Position numbers and translations under genes: made by a program
The notes under the pieces: generated by a model
The model's input: only the letters and a program-made list of their open reading frames with translations
What the model was told of the DNA's origin: nothing
Database searches by the model: none
Shown: piece after piece, positions 36,869 through 45,781 of the stretch
Layout of the letters: each line of letters starts with the position of its first letter
Numbering within the stretch: the first letter of the stretch is position 1
Source of the DNA: JBFMCC01 sp037445635
GTDB lineage: Bacteria > Chloroflexota > Anaerolineae > Anaerolineales > Villigracilaceae
DNA: 64,000 nt
Direction of reading: 5' to 3'
NCBI GenBank assembly: GCA_037445635.1
Contig: JBBIKC010000007.1
Coordinates: forward strand, 27,634 to 91,633

Positions 36869-37474
36869 TTATAATGGCAGATCTTCAGGCCAGTCCAAAC
36901 AACGCAGCACCCCGGCTTCTTCTCTATAGCTCCAACCGCTCTCAGGACAATGCAGCACCCCTTGCGCGTCCGGGCCAATGAGGCGATATCCATGACGGCT
37001 CATCCAACCTTTTTGTTTTGCTGGCACACCCAACATGAGCGCATAATCTGGCACATCGCCGCGTACAACCGCACCCGCACCGATGAAAGCATATTGTCCG
37101 ATCGTGGCGCCGCATACAATCGTGGCATTCGCGCCGATCGTGGCTCCGCGTCTCACAAGGGTTCTTTGGTATTCGGATTTACGGCTGATCTGCGAACGAG
37201 GATTGACGACATTGGTAAAGACGCAGGATGGACCAAGGAAGACGTCATCTTCGATAATCAATCCTGTATACAGCGAAACATTGTTCTGAATCTTAACATT
37301 ATCGCCAATCACCACCTGGCTGGATACCATCACATTCTGTCCGAGCGAACAATGTTTTCCGATCTTTGCATTGGGCATGATATGGCAAAAGTGCCAGATG
37401 CGTGTTCCTTCACCAATTTCGCAGGGCTGATCGATATAGCTGGACGAGTGAGCAAAATAAGAGGGCGCAGTCAT
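36869..37474 (-). CDS. wbpD: UDP-3-amino-sugar-acid N-acetyltransferase (WbpD/WlbB-like)
   Basis: A 201-residue left-handed beta-helix acetyltransferase with many hexapeptide repeats. GEGTRIWHFCHIMPNAKIG, KIQNNVSLYTGL, VFTNVVNPRS and GANATIVCGATIG are diagnostic of WbpD/WlbB, which acetylates the 3-amino group of the sugar acid. An extra C-terminal tail (about 40 residues, HCPESGWSYREE) is a small Cys-containing extension seen in some members. It starts 3 bp after wbpB ends. Confidence 0.88.
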   Translation of the reverse strand: MTAPSYFAHSSSYIDQPCEIGEGTRIWHFCHIMPNAKIGKHCSLGQNVMVSSQVVIGDNVKIQNNVSLYTGLIIEDDVFLGPSCVFTNVVNPRSQISRKSEYQRTLVRRGATIGANATIVCGATIGQYAFIGAGAVVRGDVPDYALMLGVPAKQKGWMSRHGYRLIGPDAQGVLHCPESGWSYREEAGVLRCLDWPEDLPL

Positions 37475-37477
37475 CTG

Positions 37478-38446
37478 TCACTCTCCCTTCAAAAATGGGT
37501 GCGCCAGTGCGTCCATAGGAGAAATCTCTGCCTTTCGAATACGATATGTTAATTCTATCGAGGGGCGGGCATCCTCGATTCCAAAACCATTCCCGGCCAA
37601 GATATTCTTATAGACGAGAGTATGTAGATCGGCAAATCCTTCCGAAAATTCAACCTCCTGGCCATCCACGGTAATGGAGCGAAAAGTTGTTTTATTGGCT
37701 TGTTTTGCCGTTACCGGCAAATCCTCGTAATTCACTGAAAGGAACCAACGTACTCTCGCTTTTTCCAATTGAATGAAGCCACTAATGCGCTTAGTATCCG
37801 CACGATACACTTTTATATCTTGCACCGGGCCAAAAAGCCAAATCAACAAATCGAAAAAGTGAATGCCAATATTGGTCGCCAGCCCCCCGGATTTCTCCAT
37901 TTGGCCCTTCCAAGAAACATGATACCAATGGCCACGGCTGGTAATATAACTAAGCACCACATCGTGCTGCGTATCCGAACTCTCCTGATCCAGACGCGCT
38001 TTAAGCTTAAGCAATTCGGGGTGAATCCGTAATTGCAAGACGGTATTGATCCTGCGATGGGTCTCAGCCTCGAGCTCTTGCAGAGGTTCCAAATTCCACG
38101 GATTAATCACCAGGGGTTTTTCACAAATCACATCAGCGCCAACACGCATTGCCAAACGACAGTGAGCATCGTGTAAATAATTTGGGGAACAAATCGAAAT
38201 ATATTGGACCCGTTCCTGGCTCGCAGCACGACGCAGTTTCTCCAAGTGACGGTCAAAACGCTCGATTTCAGTAAAAAACTCGACATCGAAGCCAAATTGA
38301 TCCAGTATGCCCACCGAATCTTTTGGATCTATTGCCGCCACAAGCCGATTGCCCGTATCGCGAATAGCTTTTAGGTGCCTGGGCGCAATATACCCGCCCG
38401 CTCCAATCAAAGCAAAGTTTAGTGGACTGATCGAAGAATTGGTCAT
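37478..38446 (-). CDS. wbpB: UDP-N-acetylglucosaminuronate 3-dehydrogenase (WbpB/WlbA-like)
   Basis: A 322-residue Gfo/Idh/MocA oxidoreductase. The N-terminus FALIGAGGYIAPRHLKAI, the FFTEIERFDRHLEKLRR segment and CEKPLVINPWNL are characteristic of WlbA/WbpB, which oxidises C3 of UDP-GlcNAcA. It opens cassette A (wbpB-wbpD-wbpE). The preceding enzyme (UDP-GlcNAc 6-dehydrogenase) is not in the window and must be supplied from elsewhere. Confidence 0.88.
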   Translation of the reverse strand: MTNSSISPLNFALIGAGGYIAPRHLKAIRDTGNRLVAAIDPKDSVGILDQFGFDVEFFTEIERFDRHLEKLRRAASQERVQYISICSPNYLHDAHCRLAMRVGADVICEKPLVINPWNLEPLQELEAETHRRINTVLQLRIHPELLKLKARLDQESSDTQHDVVLSYITSRGHWYHVSWKGQMEKSGGLATNIGIHFFDLLIWLFGPVQDIKVYRADTKRISGFIQLEKARVRWFLSVNYEDLPVTAKQANKTTFRSITVDGQEVEFSEGFADLHTLVYKNILAGNGFGIEDARPSIELTYRIRKAEISPMDALAHPFLKGE

Positions 38447-38559
38447 GTTTATGATCTTTCCAAGTTTGAATGTTTATTGCAGGTTGTTCCTGACAAAGAA
38501 AACGCCTTTACAAGCAGACAACTGACTGCTCATCAATACGCTGAGGCCCTGTTAATGCC

Positions 38560-39795
38560 CTAATCGCTCTCATCCTGGACCTTCCTCGTCTTTAGAGGGT
38601 CCATTATCATTGTTCTTGGCAACAAGCGATGCAATAGATCAAGGTAGACTCGGAATTCGTGATCCCAGGAAAATTTTTGAACAAACATCTGATAAGCGTT
38701 TTCGGCCAGTCGGCTGCGGAGTTTAGGATCTTGGTAGAGTTCCACGACACACTGCGCGAATTGGGACGCATTCCCTGATTCAAAGAACATGATCGCCGAA
38801 TCGCCAAATGTCTCTTCAACCATCTTCAGGCGTGAGGACACAATTGGAATGCCCATAGCAGAAAATTCCAGTACCTTGGTCGGTGTTGCAAGGGCCATAT
38901 GAACATCGTTGAGTGCCGGATAAATTCCAATATCCGCCTCCATCAACCGATGCGGAACCTCTTCATTACGTATTAGCGGCATAATTTCAACATACGGCAG
39001 AACGCCTAGTCGATCTGCCAATTGCCGTAATTCGTCTTTGTACGGAGTTTCTTGACAGAAAATCAGCAAACGAATCTCGGGAATTTGCGTCTTGAGTTGC
39101 GGTAATGCACGGACAACCGTTTCCAATCCATAGCGAGGAGCAAGCGTGCCGGGGTAGATTAGAGTAAAGTCCTTTTTAGAATCGTCAATTTCACCTGAGT
39201 ATAGGCTACGGTTAAATACGGCGGGATTCGGGTAGTTATGCACAACAGTAATTTTTTGGGGAGGAAGTCCCCGGTTCACTAAATTTGCTTCACAAATTGA
39301 ATTCACCGTGATCACTTCGTCAGCCAGCCAACAAGAGAGCTTCTCCTGCAATTTGATAAGGCTGACTATTATTTTGTTCGAGCGTTCACCATATTTGGAG
39401 ATAAAGACCTCGGGCATGAGATCGTGTATATCGAGTATGAGCGATGCGCCCATGAACTTTGGTATGATGGCAGAAAAGATCAAGAAGTCCGGCATATTAT
39501 GAACATGAATTACCTGGTAGCGATTCTGAATGTGCAAGGTCGAGAGTCGAATGAAGTACCAAATGAAAGAGAGTAAATACTCGATGACATATCCTATTCG
39601 GCTTTTGTCGGTGTTGCGAATCGGGATCAAGTGGATCCTGATCTTTTCATCTACCTCAAAAGCCGCATCTAAAGAATATGGAGCAGGACAAATCACATCG
39701 ACCGACGCACCAGTTCTTACGAGTGATTCCACATAGCGCCGAACTCGAATGTCATAGTAATAGTTTTTATGAACGACCATGCATATCTTAATCAT
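38560..39795 (-). CDS. Glycosyltransferase family 4 (GT-B fold)
   Basis: About 411 residues. The N-terminal domain has ICMVVHKNYYYDIRVRR and HVHNMPDFLIF; the C-terminal donor domain has LIYPGTLAPRYGLETVVRAL and EFSAMGIPIVSS. It probably adds one sugar of the repeat unit at the cytoplasmic face. I start it at the ATG 39793-39795 (AGGTG upstream) instead of the GTG four codons earlier. Donor and linkage cannot be inferred. Confidence 0.9.
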   Translation of the reverse strand: MIKICMVVHKNYYYDIRVRRYVESLVRTGASVDVICPAPYSLDAAFEVDEKIRIHLIPIRNTDKSRIGYVIEYLLSFIWYFIRLSTLHIQNRYQVIHVHNMPDFLIFSAIIPKFMGASLILDIHDLMPEVFISKYGERSNKIIVSLIKLQEKLSCWLADEVITVNSICEANLVNRGLPPQKITVVHNYPNPAVFNRSLYSGEIDDSKKDFTLIYPGTLAPRYGLETVVRALPQLKTQIPEIRLLIFCQETPYKDELRQLADRLGVLPYVEIMPLIRNEEVPHRLMEADIGIYPALNDVHMALATPTKVLEFSAMGIPIVSSRLKMVEETFGDSAIMFFESGNASQFAQCVVELYQDPKLRSRLAENAYQMFVQKFSWDHEFRVYLDLLHRLLPRTMIMDPLKTRKVQDESD

Positions 39796-39838
39796 ATTCG
39801 TGAACACCTTGGATGATCTAAATTCTCTCTGAAGGCGG

Positions 39839-39855
39839 GGAGCAGGCTGTGCTCC
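39839..39855. repeat. Short hairpin in intergenic space
   Basis: GGAGCA-GGCTG-TGCTCC, a 6-bp stem between the GT4 gene and the upstream beta-helix lipoprotein gene. No T-run follows on the minus strand, so its role as a terminator is doubtful. Confidence 0.45.
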
Positions 39856-39940
39856 GGATTAGAACAAGCAACCGTCGCAACACCGTACGCTGTTCAAACC
39901 ACGACTTGCCTGTTGAGGGACGAAAAATCTCTACACCGTC

Positions 39941-41266
39941 TCATCTGTTATGCAGTTCGGTCACAGAGGTAATTGAGGCTCCGACTCCTGGGAGGATTTC
40001 GAGATTCTGAATTGTAAAGTCAAAATCGGCGAAACCCTCTCCTTGAACCAGGCTAAAACTATTATCAACAAACATCGGATCCATTTCTACAGCGACATCA
40101 TACTCATCCGGAGTCAACCAGTTAAAATTTCCGACGGCTTCCGACCAGTTAAAAACCCCAATTCCCCATGGGCCACCCCAGAAGATCGAGTCTCTAATCC
40201 GGTGGCCATTACCATTTAGCTTCACACTCCAGCTTCTATCATCTGCTGCATCTTGAACAATTGTCACATTCTGGAGCGTCCAATTTGACGATTGTCCTCC
40301 ATCCGATATGATAATCCCGGCATTGTCACTGCCTACAAACAGTGTATTCCTTATAACTACATTGTCTACAATTGCCGTGTTGCTTATGATGATCCCTTGG
40401 GTGAAAGAAGGGCCAATAATACTGTCCTCTACAACAACCGGCCCTTGTACACCGCCATCATAGATTTGAATCCCATCTGTATGAGAGCAGTAATTAAATG
40501 CTTTGCCGCGCTCAACAGGATGTTCCCGACTGTTATACAACCATGAGTTTCGGAGCGTGAAATTCCAAACACCCCAGCCGGCTTGAAAAGCGTCCTGGCC
40601 ATTATCGTGAATGATAACCCGTTCAAACAAAATGTCAGTGCCGCCAAGACGAACTCCAGGCCCATCCGGTGCTACCACATCCGATCCCAAATCTCTTGAG
40701 TAACCATTATCATGAATTTCCACATTACGGACGATAATATTGCCTGCGCTCTCCTGCATCTTAATTCCTCTAAGGTGATTTCTAATGACGATCCCACTCC
40801 AGTCTCGGCCATCAATCACTATATATTTTTGGTCCTCTAAATCGATTGCATCATCACCCGGCATTGAAATGTAACTTGTTTGTCCACAATACGGCAGCGC
40901 CGGACGTTGTCCATCGAACACGACCTGTTCCCCATTGGTTGTAATCGTAATTGGAAGTCCAGGAATGCCGCTTTTCTTTACATCCAGCTGTGTATGGTAC
41001 TCGCCCCCAGCGATCATAATTGTGTCGCCGGGTTTTACCACTTCCCACTGGATTTGATCCAACTCATTCCATGCAGTATCCCAGGATTTCCCATTTGTGC
41101 TTTTACCTGACCGAGAAACATAGAAAGTGCTTGATTGGCTGGGTGTCGGTGTTAGTGTTGATGTTAAGGCTGGAATCGTTGTAGGAGGCGGGGTCGACTC
41201 ACCACAAGCTGAAACGAAAGACGCATAAAACAGAATAATGAATGATCGTTTGAGGTTTGTAACCAT
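39941..41266 (-). CDS. Beta-helix lipoprotein (pectate-lyase-like fold)
   Basis: About 441 residues with a lipoprotein signal (FVSAC) and a short Thr/Pro linker, then a right-handed parallel beta-helix starting FYVSRSGKSTNGKSW. Repeats rich in N and G with short beta rungs (NIIVRNVEIHDNGYS, DILFERVIIHDNGQD) are visible. The open frame begins at 41341, but the lipoprotein signal fixes the start at the ATG 41264-41266. It is embedded in the exopolysaccharide locus and may bind, trim or modify the exported glycan. It shares its N-cap with the protein at 27674-30103. Confidence 0.8.
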   Translation of the reverse strand: MVTNLKRSFIILFYASFVSACGESTPPPTTIPALTSTLTPTPSQSSTFYVSRSGKSTNGKSWDTAWNELDQIQWEVVKPGDTIMIAGGEYHTQLDVKKSGIPGLPITITTNGEQVVFDGQRPALPYCGQTSYISMPGDDAIDLEDQKYIVIDGRDWSGIVIRNHLRGIKMQESAGNIIVRNVEIHDNGYSRDLGSDVVAPDGPGVRLGGTDILFERVIIHDNGQDAFQAGWGVWNFTLRNSWLYNSREHPVERGKAFNYCSHTDGIQIYDGGVQGPVVVEDSIIGPSFTQGIIISNTAIVDNVVIRNTLFVGSDNAGIIISDGGQSSNWTLQNVTIVQDAADDRSWSVKLNGNGHRIRDSIFWGGPWGIGVFNWSEAVGNFNWLTPDEYDVAVEMDPMFVDNSFSLVQGEGFADFDFTIQNLEILPGVGASITSVTELHNR

Positions 41267-41484
41267 GTCGTCAGTCAATTCTTGGAATCTTCCATGTCTG
41301 CTAACATACACCAGAATAATGCGGGATGACGCGCCGTTCATAAGTAAGATTGGGGCGATCCAACTTTTATCACGGACAGCAAGGGCGTCAGAAGGGCCGC
41401 CTTCAGAATAAGCAGTACGTTGTTAACACAATCCTCTAGTTAATTAAAAAATGAAAATATTCTCTCTGCCCTCTTTGGCAGTAT

Positions 41485-42183
41485 TCATTTGAGACCCTGT
41501 TTAGAATCTCCAACATGAAAAGAAAGATCCTTTAGCTCAGAAGCGATATAAGACATCAACGCGTAAACAAAGACCAGAACACCTGCCATCTGTAATGACT
41601 GTTCGCACGTAGTTAAAAGTTCATAAGTTACATTTTCCTGGCCATATAGTTCGGCCCAGTTTCCACCAATAAGCTCAAATCCCAGAGCACCGCCAACGTA
41701 AAGGATTCCCGCAAAGATAATCAAGTATCGAATTCTTGCAGGAAGCGAGAAAAGGAATCGGAGATAAACTAGTCCCAATACGACTACAAAGATTCCGTAA
41801 GGAATCACCCAAGCAAAATATAGAACGCCGGAAGTGTTTAGTGCGTCTCTCAAGGGTCTGATTATGTTCTCGTGAATTGCGGCGCCATCATCTACGGCTA
41901 GAAAAAGAAAAATGATTGCCAAGCCCGCCCAATATAGGTAGTCTCGTTTTTCCTGTCTTTTCCTCGCAGTGGCAATAACTGCGAGGAGACCGGCACATAA
42001 AAGTGTCGTTACCGCGGCATATAGAGTCGGGATGTTCCCTTCTCTATCAAGGTTAAAAAGAGCAATGCGGTGGGACCCAAAATAATACTTTGAGACCAAA
42101 CCAAATAAATTGGCTGCGATGAGGCACACAACTATCGCGCCGAGAAGTCTGACAACTCTTTTTGGGTCAAATACAATGGCCAT
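41485..42183 (-). CDS. Polytopic membrane protein of unknown function
   Basis: A 232-residue protein with about six hydrophobic helices. I do not recognise the family. Charged residues lie inside or at the edges of helices in a regular pattern: FLAVDDGAAIHENI, GALGFELIGG and TTCEQSLQMAG. Such acidic/His residues in membrane helices could bind metal, as in ceramidase-like hydrolases, but that is a guess. It is 8 bp downstream of a GT4 gene and in the same direction, so a role in glycan modification or assembly is likely. Confidence 0.7.
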   Translation of the reverse strand: MAIVFDPKRVVRLLGAIVVCLIAANLFGLVSKYYFGSHRIALFNLDREGNIPTLYAAVTTLLCAGLLAVIATARKRQEKRDYLYWAGLAIIFLFLAVDDGAAIHENIIRPLRDALNTSGVLYFAWVIPYGIFVVVLGLVYLRFLFSLPARIRYLIIFAGILYVGGALGFELIGGNWAELYGQENVTYELLTTCEQSLQMAGVLVFVYALMSYIASELKDLSFHVGDSKQGLK

Positions 42184-42191
42184 TTTTCACC

Positions 42192-43352
42192 TTAGCAAGT
42201 TTCATATAGATTCCTGGTCGTCTTCGCAATTTCCGACCAAGAATACTTAGTTTCACTTAACTTACGAGCATGGTTCCCCATATTTTCCAAGCGAGCAGTG
42301 TTCGAAAACGCTTCAAGCATAGTTTCGGCCAAGCACTCGGCAGTGTTTTCCTTGAGAAGATAACCACTCTTGCCATCCTCTATTACCTCCGCAAAATCAC
42401 CCACGTTTGTGGCAATCAGCGGCCTCCCAAAAGAATAAGCCAGATGCACAATACCACTATGATCAATCTCTTTATAGGGCAATATCACCACATCACAAGC
42501 GGCGAAATAGGCAGCCACTTCCTCTGACGGAACAAAACCTTCATGGAATATGATGGAATTGTTTGTCGAAATCTGCTCAATCCTCCTTCGATAATAGTTT
42601 CCTAATTCAGGCGTCCGGGGTGCCCCCGCAATAACTAGCCGAAATGGCTTGCCTTTCTTAGTACAGACCTCGAAAGCATCCAAGAGCAGATCCAAGCCCT
42701 TGTATTCTCTAATAAAGCCGAAGAAAAGTGCTACGCTATCCGTTTCGCACAGGCTCAAACGGTTTCTAGCCTCCGCCTTCGATATGGGCTTCTCTGGAAC
42801 ATAGTGATCAAAGTTACCGTGTGGTATCACTTTGACCTTTTTTCGCTCCACTCGAAAATCCTTTACTAGTTTGTCTTTAATGTAGTCTGAATGTACTATG
42901 ATCGTTCCTACAGCACGATAGATGCCTGACCTCACAAGGCGGTCAATAATACTGTTCTCGTGGGGTAAAACGTTATGGGCCGTAAACACCAACTTTGTGC
43001 CCAATAGATTAAGAAATAACAAGAAGAGGGCCTCAACTCTTTCTCTTCTGAGAAATTGAATATGCATCACCTGTTTTGCATTCTTATTTCTGACTACGTG
43101 CACAAGCAACCGCGTCAGATACTTCAAATAGTGAAAGGTCTTTCCAACTTTGCCGTCGTTGGGGTTTTTGGTCGGCATCCAGCGTCTAATGGGATAATCG
43201 ACCGGCATACTCACAATCCGGTTATCAGAAGCAATCAACTCCACATTCACTCCCACAGCATGCAATGCAGAGCAAAGGCAAATAGAGTAATCATTGCCCA
43301 CCAAGGCGTCAATCATTGTCACTCTTATACCGTCAGTATTGGAAGGCATCAT
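42192..43352 (-). CDS. Glycosyltransferase family 4
   Basis: A 386-residue GT-B enzyme. LVFTAHNVLPHE lies in the N-terminal domain; the donor domain shows FFGFIREYKGLDLLLDAF and PYKEIDHSGIVHLAYSFGRP. The start ATG overlaps the stop of the flippase gene, so the two are translationally coupled. It likely builds part of the lipid-linked repeat unit that the flippase exports. Confidence 0.9.
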   Translation of the reverse strand: MMPSNTDGIRVTMIDALVGNDYSICLCSALHAVGVNVELIASDNRIVSMPVDYPIRRWMPTKNPNDGKVGKTFHYLKYLTRLLVHVVRNKNAKQVMHIQFLRRERVEALFLLFLNLLGTKLVFTAHNVLPHENSIIDRLVRSGIYRAVGTIIVHSDYIKDKLVKDFRVERKKVKVIPHGNFDHYVPEKPISKAEARNRLSLCETDSVALFFGFIREYKGLDLLLDAFEVCTKKGKPFRLVIAGAPRTPELGNYYRRRIEQISTNNSIIFHEGFVPSEEVAAYFAACDVVILPYKEIDHSGIVHLAYSFGRPLIATNVGDFAEVIEDGKSGYLLKENTAECLAETMLEAFSNTARLENMGNHARKLSETKYSWSEIAKTTRNLYETC

Positions 43353-44836
43353 TGCTTATCCTCAGGTATAGCATGCCAGGCCGACTTTGAATGAACTCTT
43401 GGTCCGAAAACGCGTTTCACGGCAGTACGCGACAACCCTCTTATATCCTTTATGAACAACCAAGACCCTGCGATATAAACTCCTACCAATAACAGCTTTA
43501 GCAGGATGCTGTCTATGCCGAAGAACCAATAGATGCTCAACGCTAATGCAAGCAGAAAAACCGGCTTGAGATATTCAAGCAAATGAGGAGTGAGCCCGGA
43601 GCGCCTGAGAAGCAATTCATAGACAATCTGGGATGTGACATTCATAAGCAGGAGCGAGTACACTGCACCAATGTAACCAAAGGCTTGGATCAGTATGAGA
43701 CTGCCTACGATGTTCACAGTGCTTGATACTATATTAGCTTTGATCGGAGCAGAAGAATTACCGGAGGCGACGAGCGAATACCCAAGAAGGTTGGAGACGG
43801 CACGCAGGTAAAAATTCAGCATCAGAAGAGCAAAGGCCACTGACACTTCCAGGTATTCTTCTGAGAAGAGCACTAGGACGATTTCCTTGCCGAACAGGGA
43901 TGCCACAAGAACCAGGAAGACGATTCCCGTTGATAGCAAGACCAGAAAACTGTTCATCATCCTATGCGCATCTTCCCGGTGGCCTTTGGCAAACAGGTTT
44001 GATAAGTTGGGGAAATAGACAACAATAAATGAGTTAAACAGCCTCATAAATCCATCCGGAATCTTAAGCGCAACCTCAAAGGCAGCGACACTCGCTGGAT
44101 TTAATAGGGCGCCGATCAAGAATGTACTGCTCCTGTCGTAGACGAGTGTAAGAACGTTGTTAGCGTAAAGTGGATTGCTGAATCGGGTAAGGGTTCGTAC
44201 GGATTCCGCCTTGATGTTGTTGGGAGAGAGGCTAAACAACAGAGCGCGCAAAAAAAAGATTTGGAGCGCAACCTCAACGAGTTGGGAGATAATCTCAATG
44301 TAAAGCAGACTTTGGAGGGTTAATCTATCATGGAACGCGATCAATAAGACGACCCTGGTCACTGCTGACAGGACCTCGACAATGGCGTGTTCCATGAACT
44401 GTTGCACCCCTTGCATCAGACGCAGGAACAGATCCCTGTAACTCGCAAGGACAAAGAATGGGATAATTAGCATGATGTAATCACTCAATCTGGCGTCGAA
44501 AATGCGTAACATGAATCGGCCTGCCAGATAAAAGACGATAGCAAAAGCGGTTACTGATACGAAACGTACTGCAAGGATTGAGGCTACTGCATCCTGCCGC
44601 AAATGTTTCTCGGCACCGGACACTGATTTGGTTAATGTCAGATCAAGTCCGAGGCCACTGATGATCCCTAGGGCTTGGACAACGGCAAAGGCCAAAAAGT
44701 ATGCGCCCAGCACATCTTTTGGCACGTAGCGTGTCATGAGGAGGATGCTTATGAAATGAAATCCAATGGTAGCTATGCTGCCAAACGATGTGGAAGCCAA
44801 GCCTTTGAAGAGGTTTGATCTAAAACGCTTATCCAT
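43349..44836 (-). CDS. wzx: Polysaccharide flippase (Wzx, MOP superfamily)
   Basis: A 495-residue membrane protein with roughly 12-14 transmembrane helices. The N-terminal GSIATIGFHFISILLMTRYV and PKDVLGAYFLAFAVVQ segments are typical of the MOP/MATE-like Wzx family. It moves undecaprenyl-diphosphate-linked repeat units across the membrane. It lies between the GT2 and GT4 genes of the same operon. Confidence 0.92.
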   Translation of the reverse strand: MDKRFRSNLFKGLASTSFGSIATIGFHFISILLMTRYVPKDVLGAYFLAFAVVQALGIISGLGLDLTLTKSVSGAEKHLRQDAVASILAVRFVSVTAFAIVFYLAGRFMLRIFDARLSDYIMLIIPFFVLASYRDLFLRLMQGVQQFMEHAIVEVLSAVTRVVLLIAFHDRLTLQSLLYIEIISQLVEVALQIFFLRALLFSLSPNNIKAESVRTLTRFSNPLYANNVLTLVYDRSSTFLIGALLNPASVAAFEVALKIPDGFMRLFNSFIVVYFPNLSNLFAKGHREDAHRMMNSFLVLLSTGIVFLVLVASLFGKEIVLVLFSEEYLEVSVAFALLMLNFYLRAVSNLLGYSLVASGNSSAPIKANIVSSTVNIVGSLILIQAFGYIGAVYSLLLMNVTSQIVYELLLRRSGLTPHLLEYLKPVFLLALALSIYWFFGIDSILLKLLLVGVYIAGSWLFIKDIRGLSRTAVKRVFGPRVHSKSAWHAIPEDKQ

Positions 44837-44844
44837 CGAATACT

Positions 44845-45771
44845 CTACTGGTGAGGTATTTGCTGTCCAGGGCGATATTCAAGGTTCTTAGTCACCCCAA
44901 TAGAGGTTTTGTTGGAAAACACCGATCGCAGCCTAGCGAGTTGTTCCGATCTCAAATACCGGACAAAGTCATCTGGCACTTGTCTTTCGCACTTTGTGAG
45001 AGCTGCCCAGCAGTACCCAGCCAGCAGCGAGAGACTCCCTGTTACGGGTGGTTGATCCAATAGTCTGGATGCACACCGCGCCAATTCAAATAGCGGATGA
45101 TAGCCGACTGAATAGGCTAAGATGCCCGCTTTGAATTTTGCACTTAATTGACCACCGCCGGCAGTACCTGTAGGCCGATAATGGAAAACTTCCAGATCGG
45201 TAAATGTCTCTACCTCCCAGCCGTGCATGCGAGCCATTGTCTCTGCCACAGTATCTACACCACCAAATCTAAGAGGCAGGTAGCCTCCAATCTCTTCATA
45301 GCACTGCCGCCTGAACAACTGGGTGGGGCCGCCGGCGCTGTTACGAGCGGGGCGCATCTGCCGAAACTGTCCGTTCACCAGATCAAAGCGTAATCCGCCT
45401 ACGACACCCAAGCGTTCATTTGCCTCGAATTTTGAAAGTGCCACTTCGTAATAGGTTGGCACAAAGGATACATCTGCATCCAGGTTGCCCACGAAATCGT
45501 ACTCGTGGTTTGCAAACTGTTCATACGCGACTTTGAGCGCCTTGGCCTTCGATCCATAATTCCTTTCCCGATCGGCGGTTCTACGCAGGAGCATGATAAA
45601 GTCGTATGTGCGAATATACTGATTCACAATCTCGTCAGTGCGATCCGTGGAACCATCACTAACGATCACCCATTTTGTCGGCAGGACGGTCTGGGCGATA
45701 ACAGAGCGTATCGTCTTTTCAATGTGCGCTTCTTCATTCCTGGCAGCTGTGAAGAGGACATATGGTTTCAT
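44845..45771 (-). CDS. Glycosyltransferase family 2
   Basis: A 308-residue GT-A enzyme. Motifs are FTAARNEEAHIEKTIRSV, WVIVSDGSTDRT and the metal-binding DADVSF. The C-terminal part carries EVETFTDLEVFHYRPTG. It uses a nucleotide sugar to extend the lipid-linked oligosaccharide. It is 8 bp upstream of the flippase gene. Confidence 0.92.
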   Translation of the reverse strand: MKPYVLFTAARNEEAHIEKTIRSVIAQTVLPTKWVIVSDGSTDRTDEIVNQYIRTYDFIMLLRRTADRERNYGSKAKALKVAYEQFANHEYDFVGNLDADVSFVPTYYEVALSKFEANERLGVVGGLRFDLVNGQFRQMRPARNSAGGPTQLFRRQCYEEIGGYLPLRFGGVDTVAETMARMHGWEVETFTDLEVFHYRPTGTAGGGQLSAKFKAGILAYSVGYHPLFELARCASRLLDQPPVTGSLSLLAGYCWAALTKCERQVPDDFVRYLRSEQLARLRSVFSNKTSIGVTKNLEYRPGQQIPHQ

Positions 45772-45781
45772 GGTAGTATGA

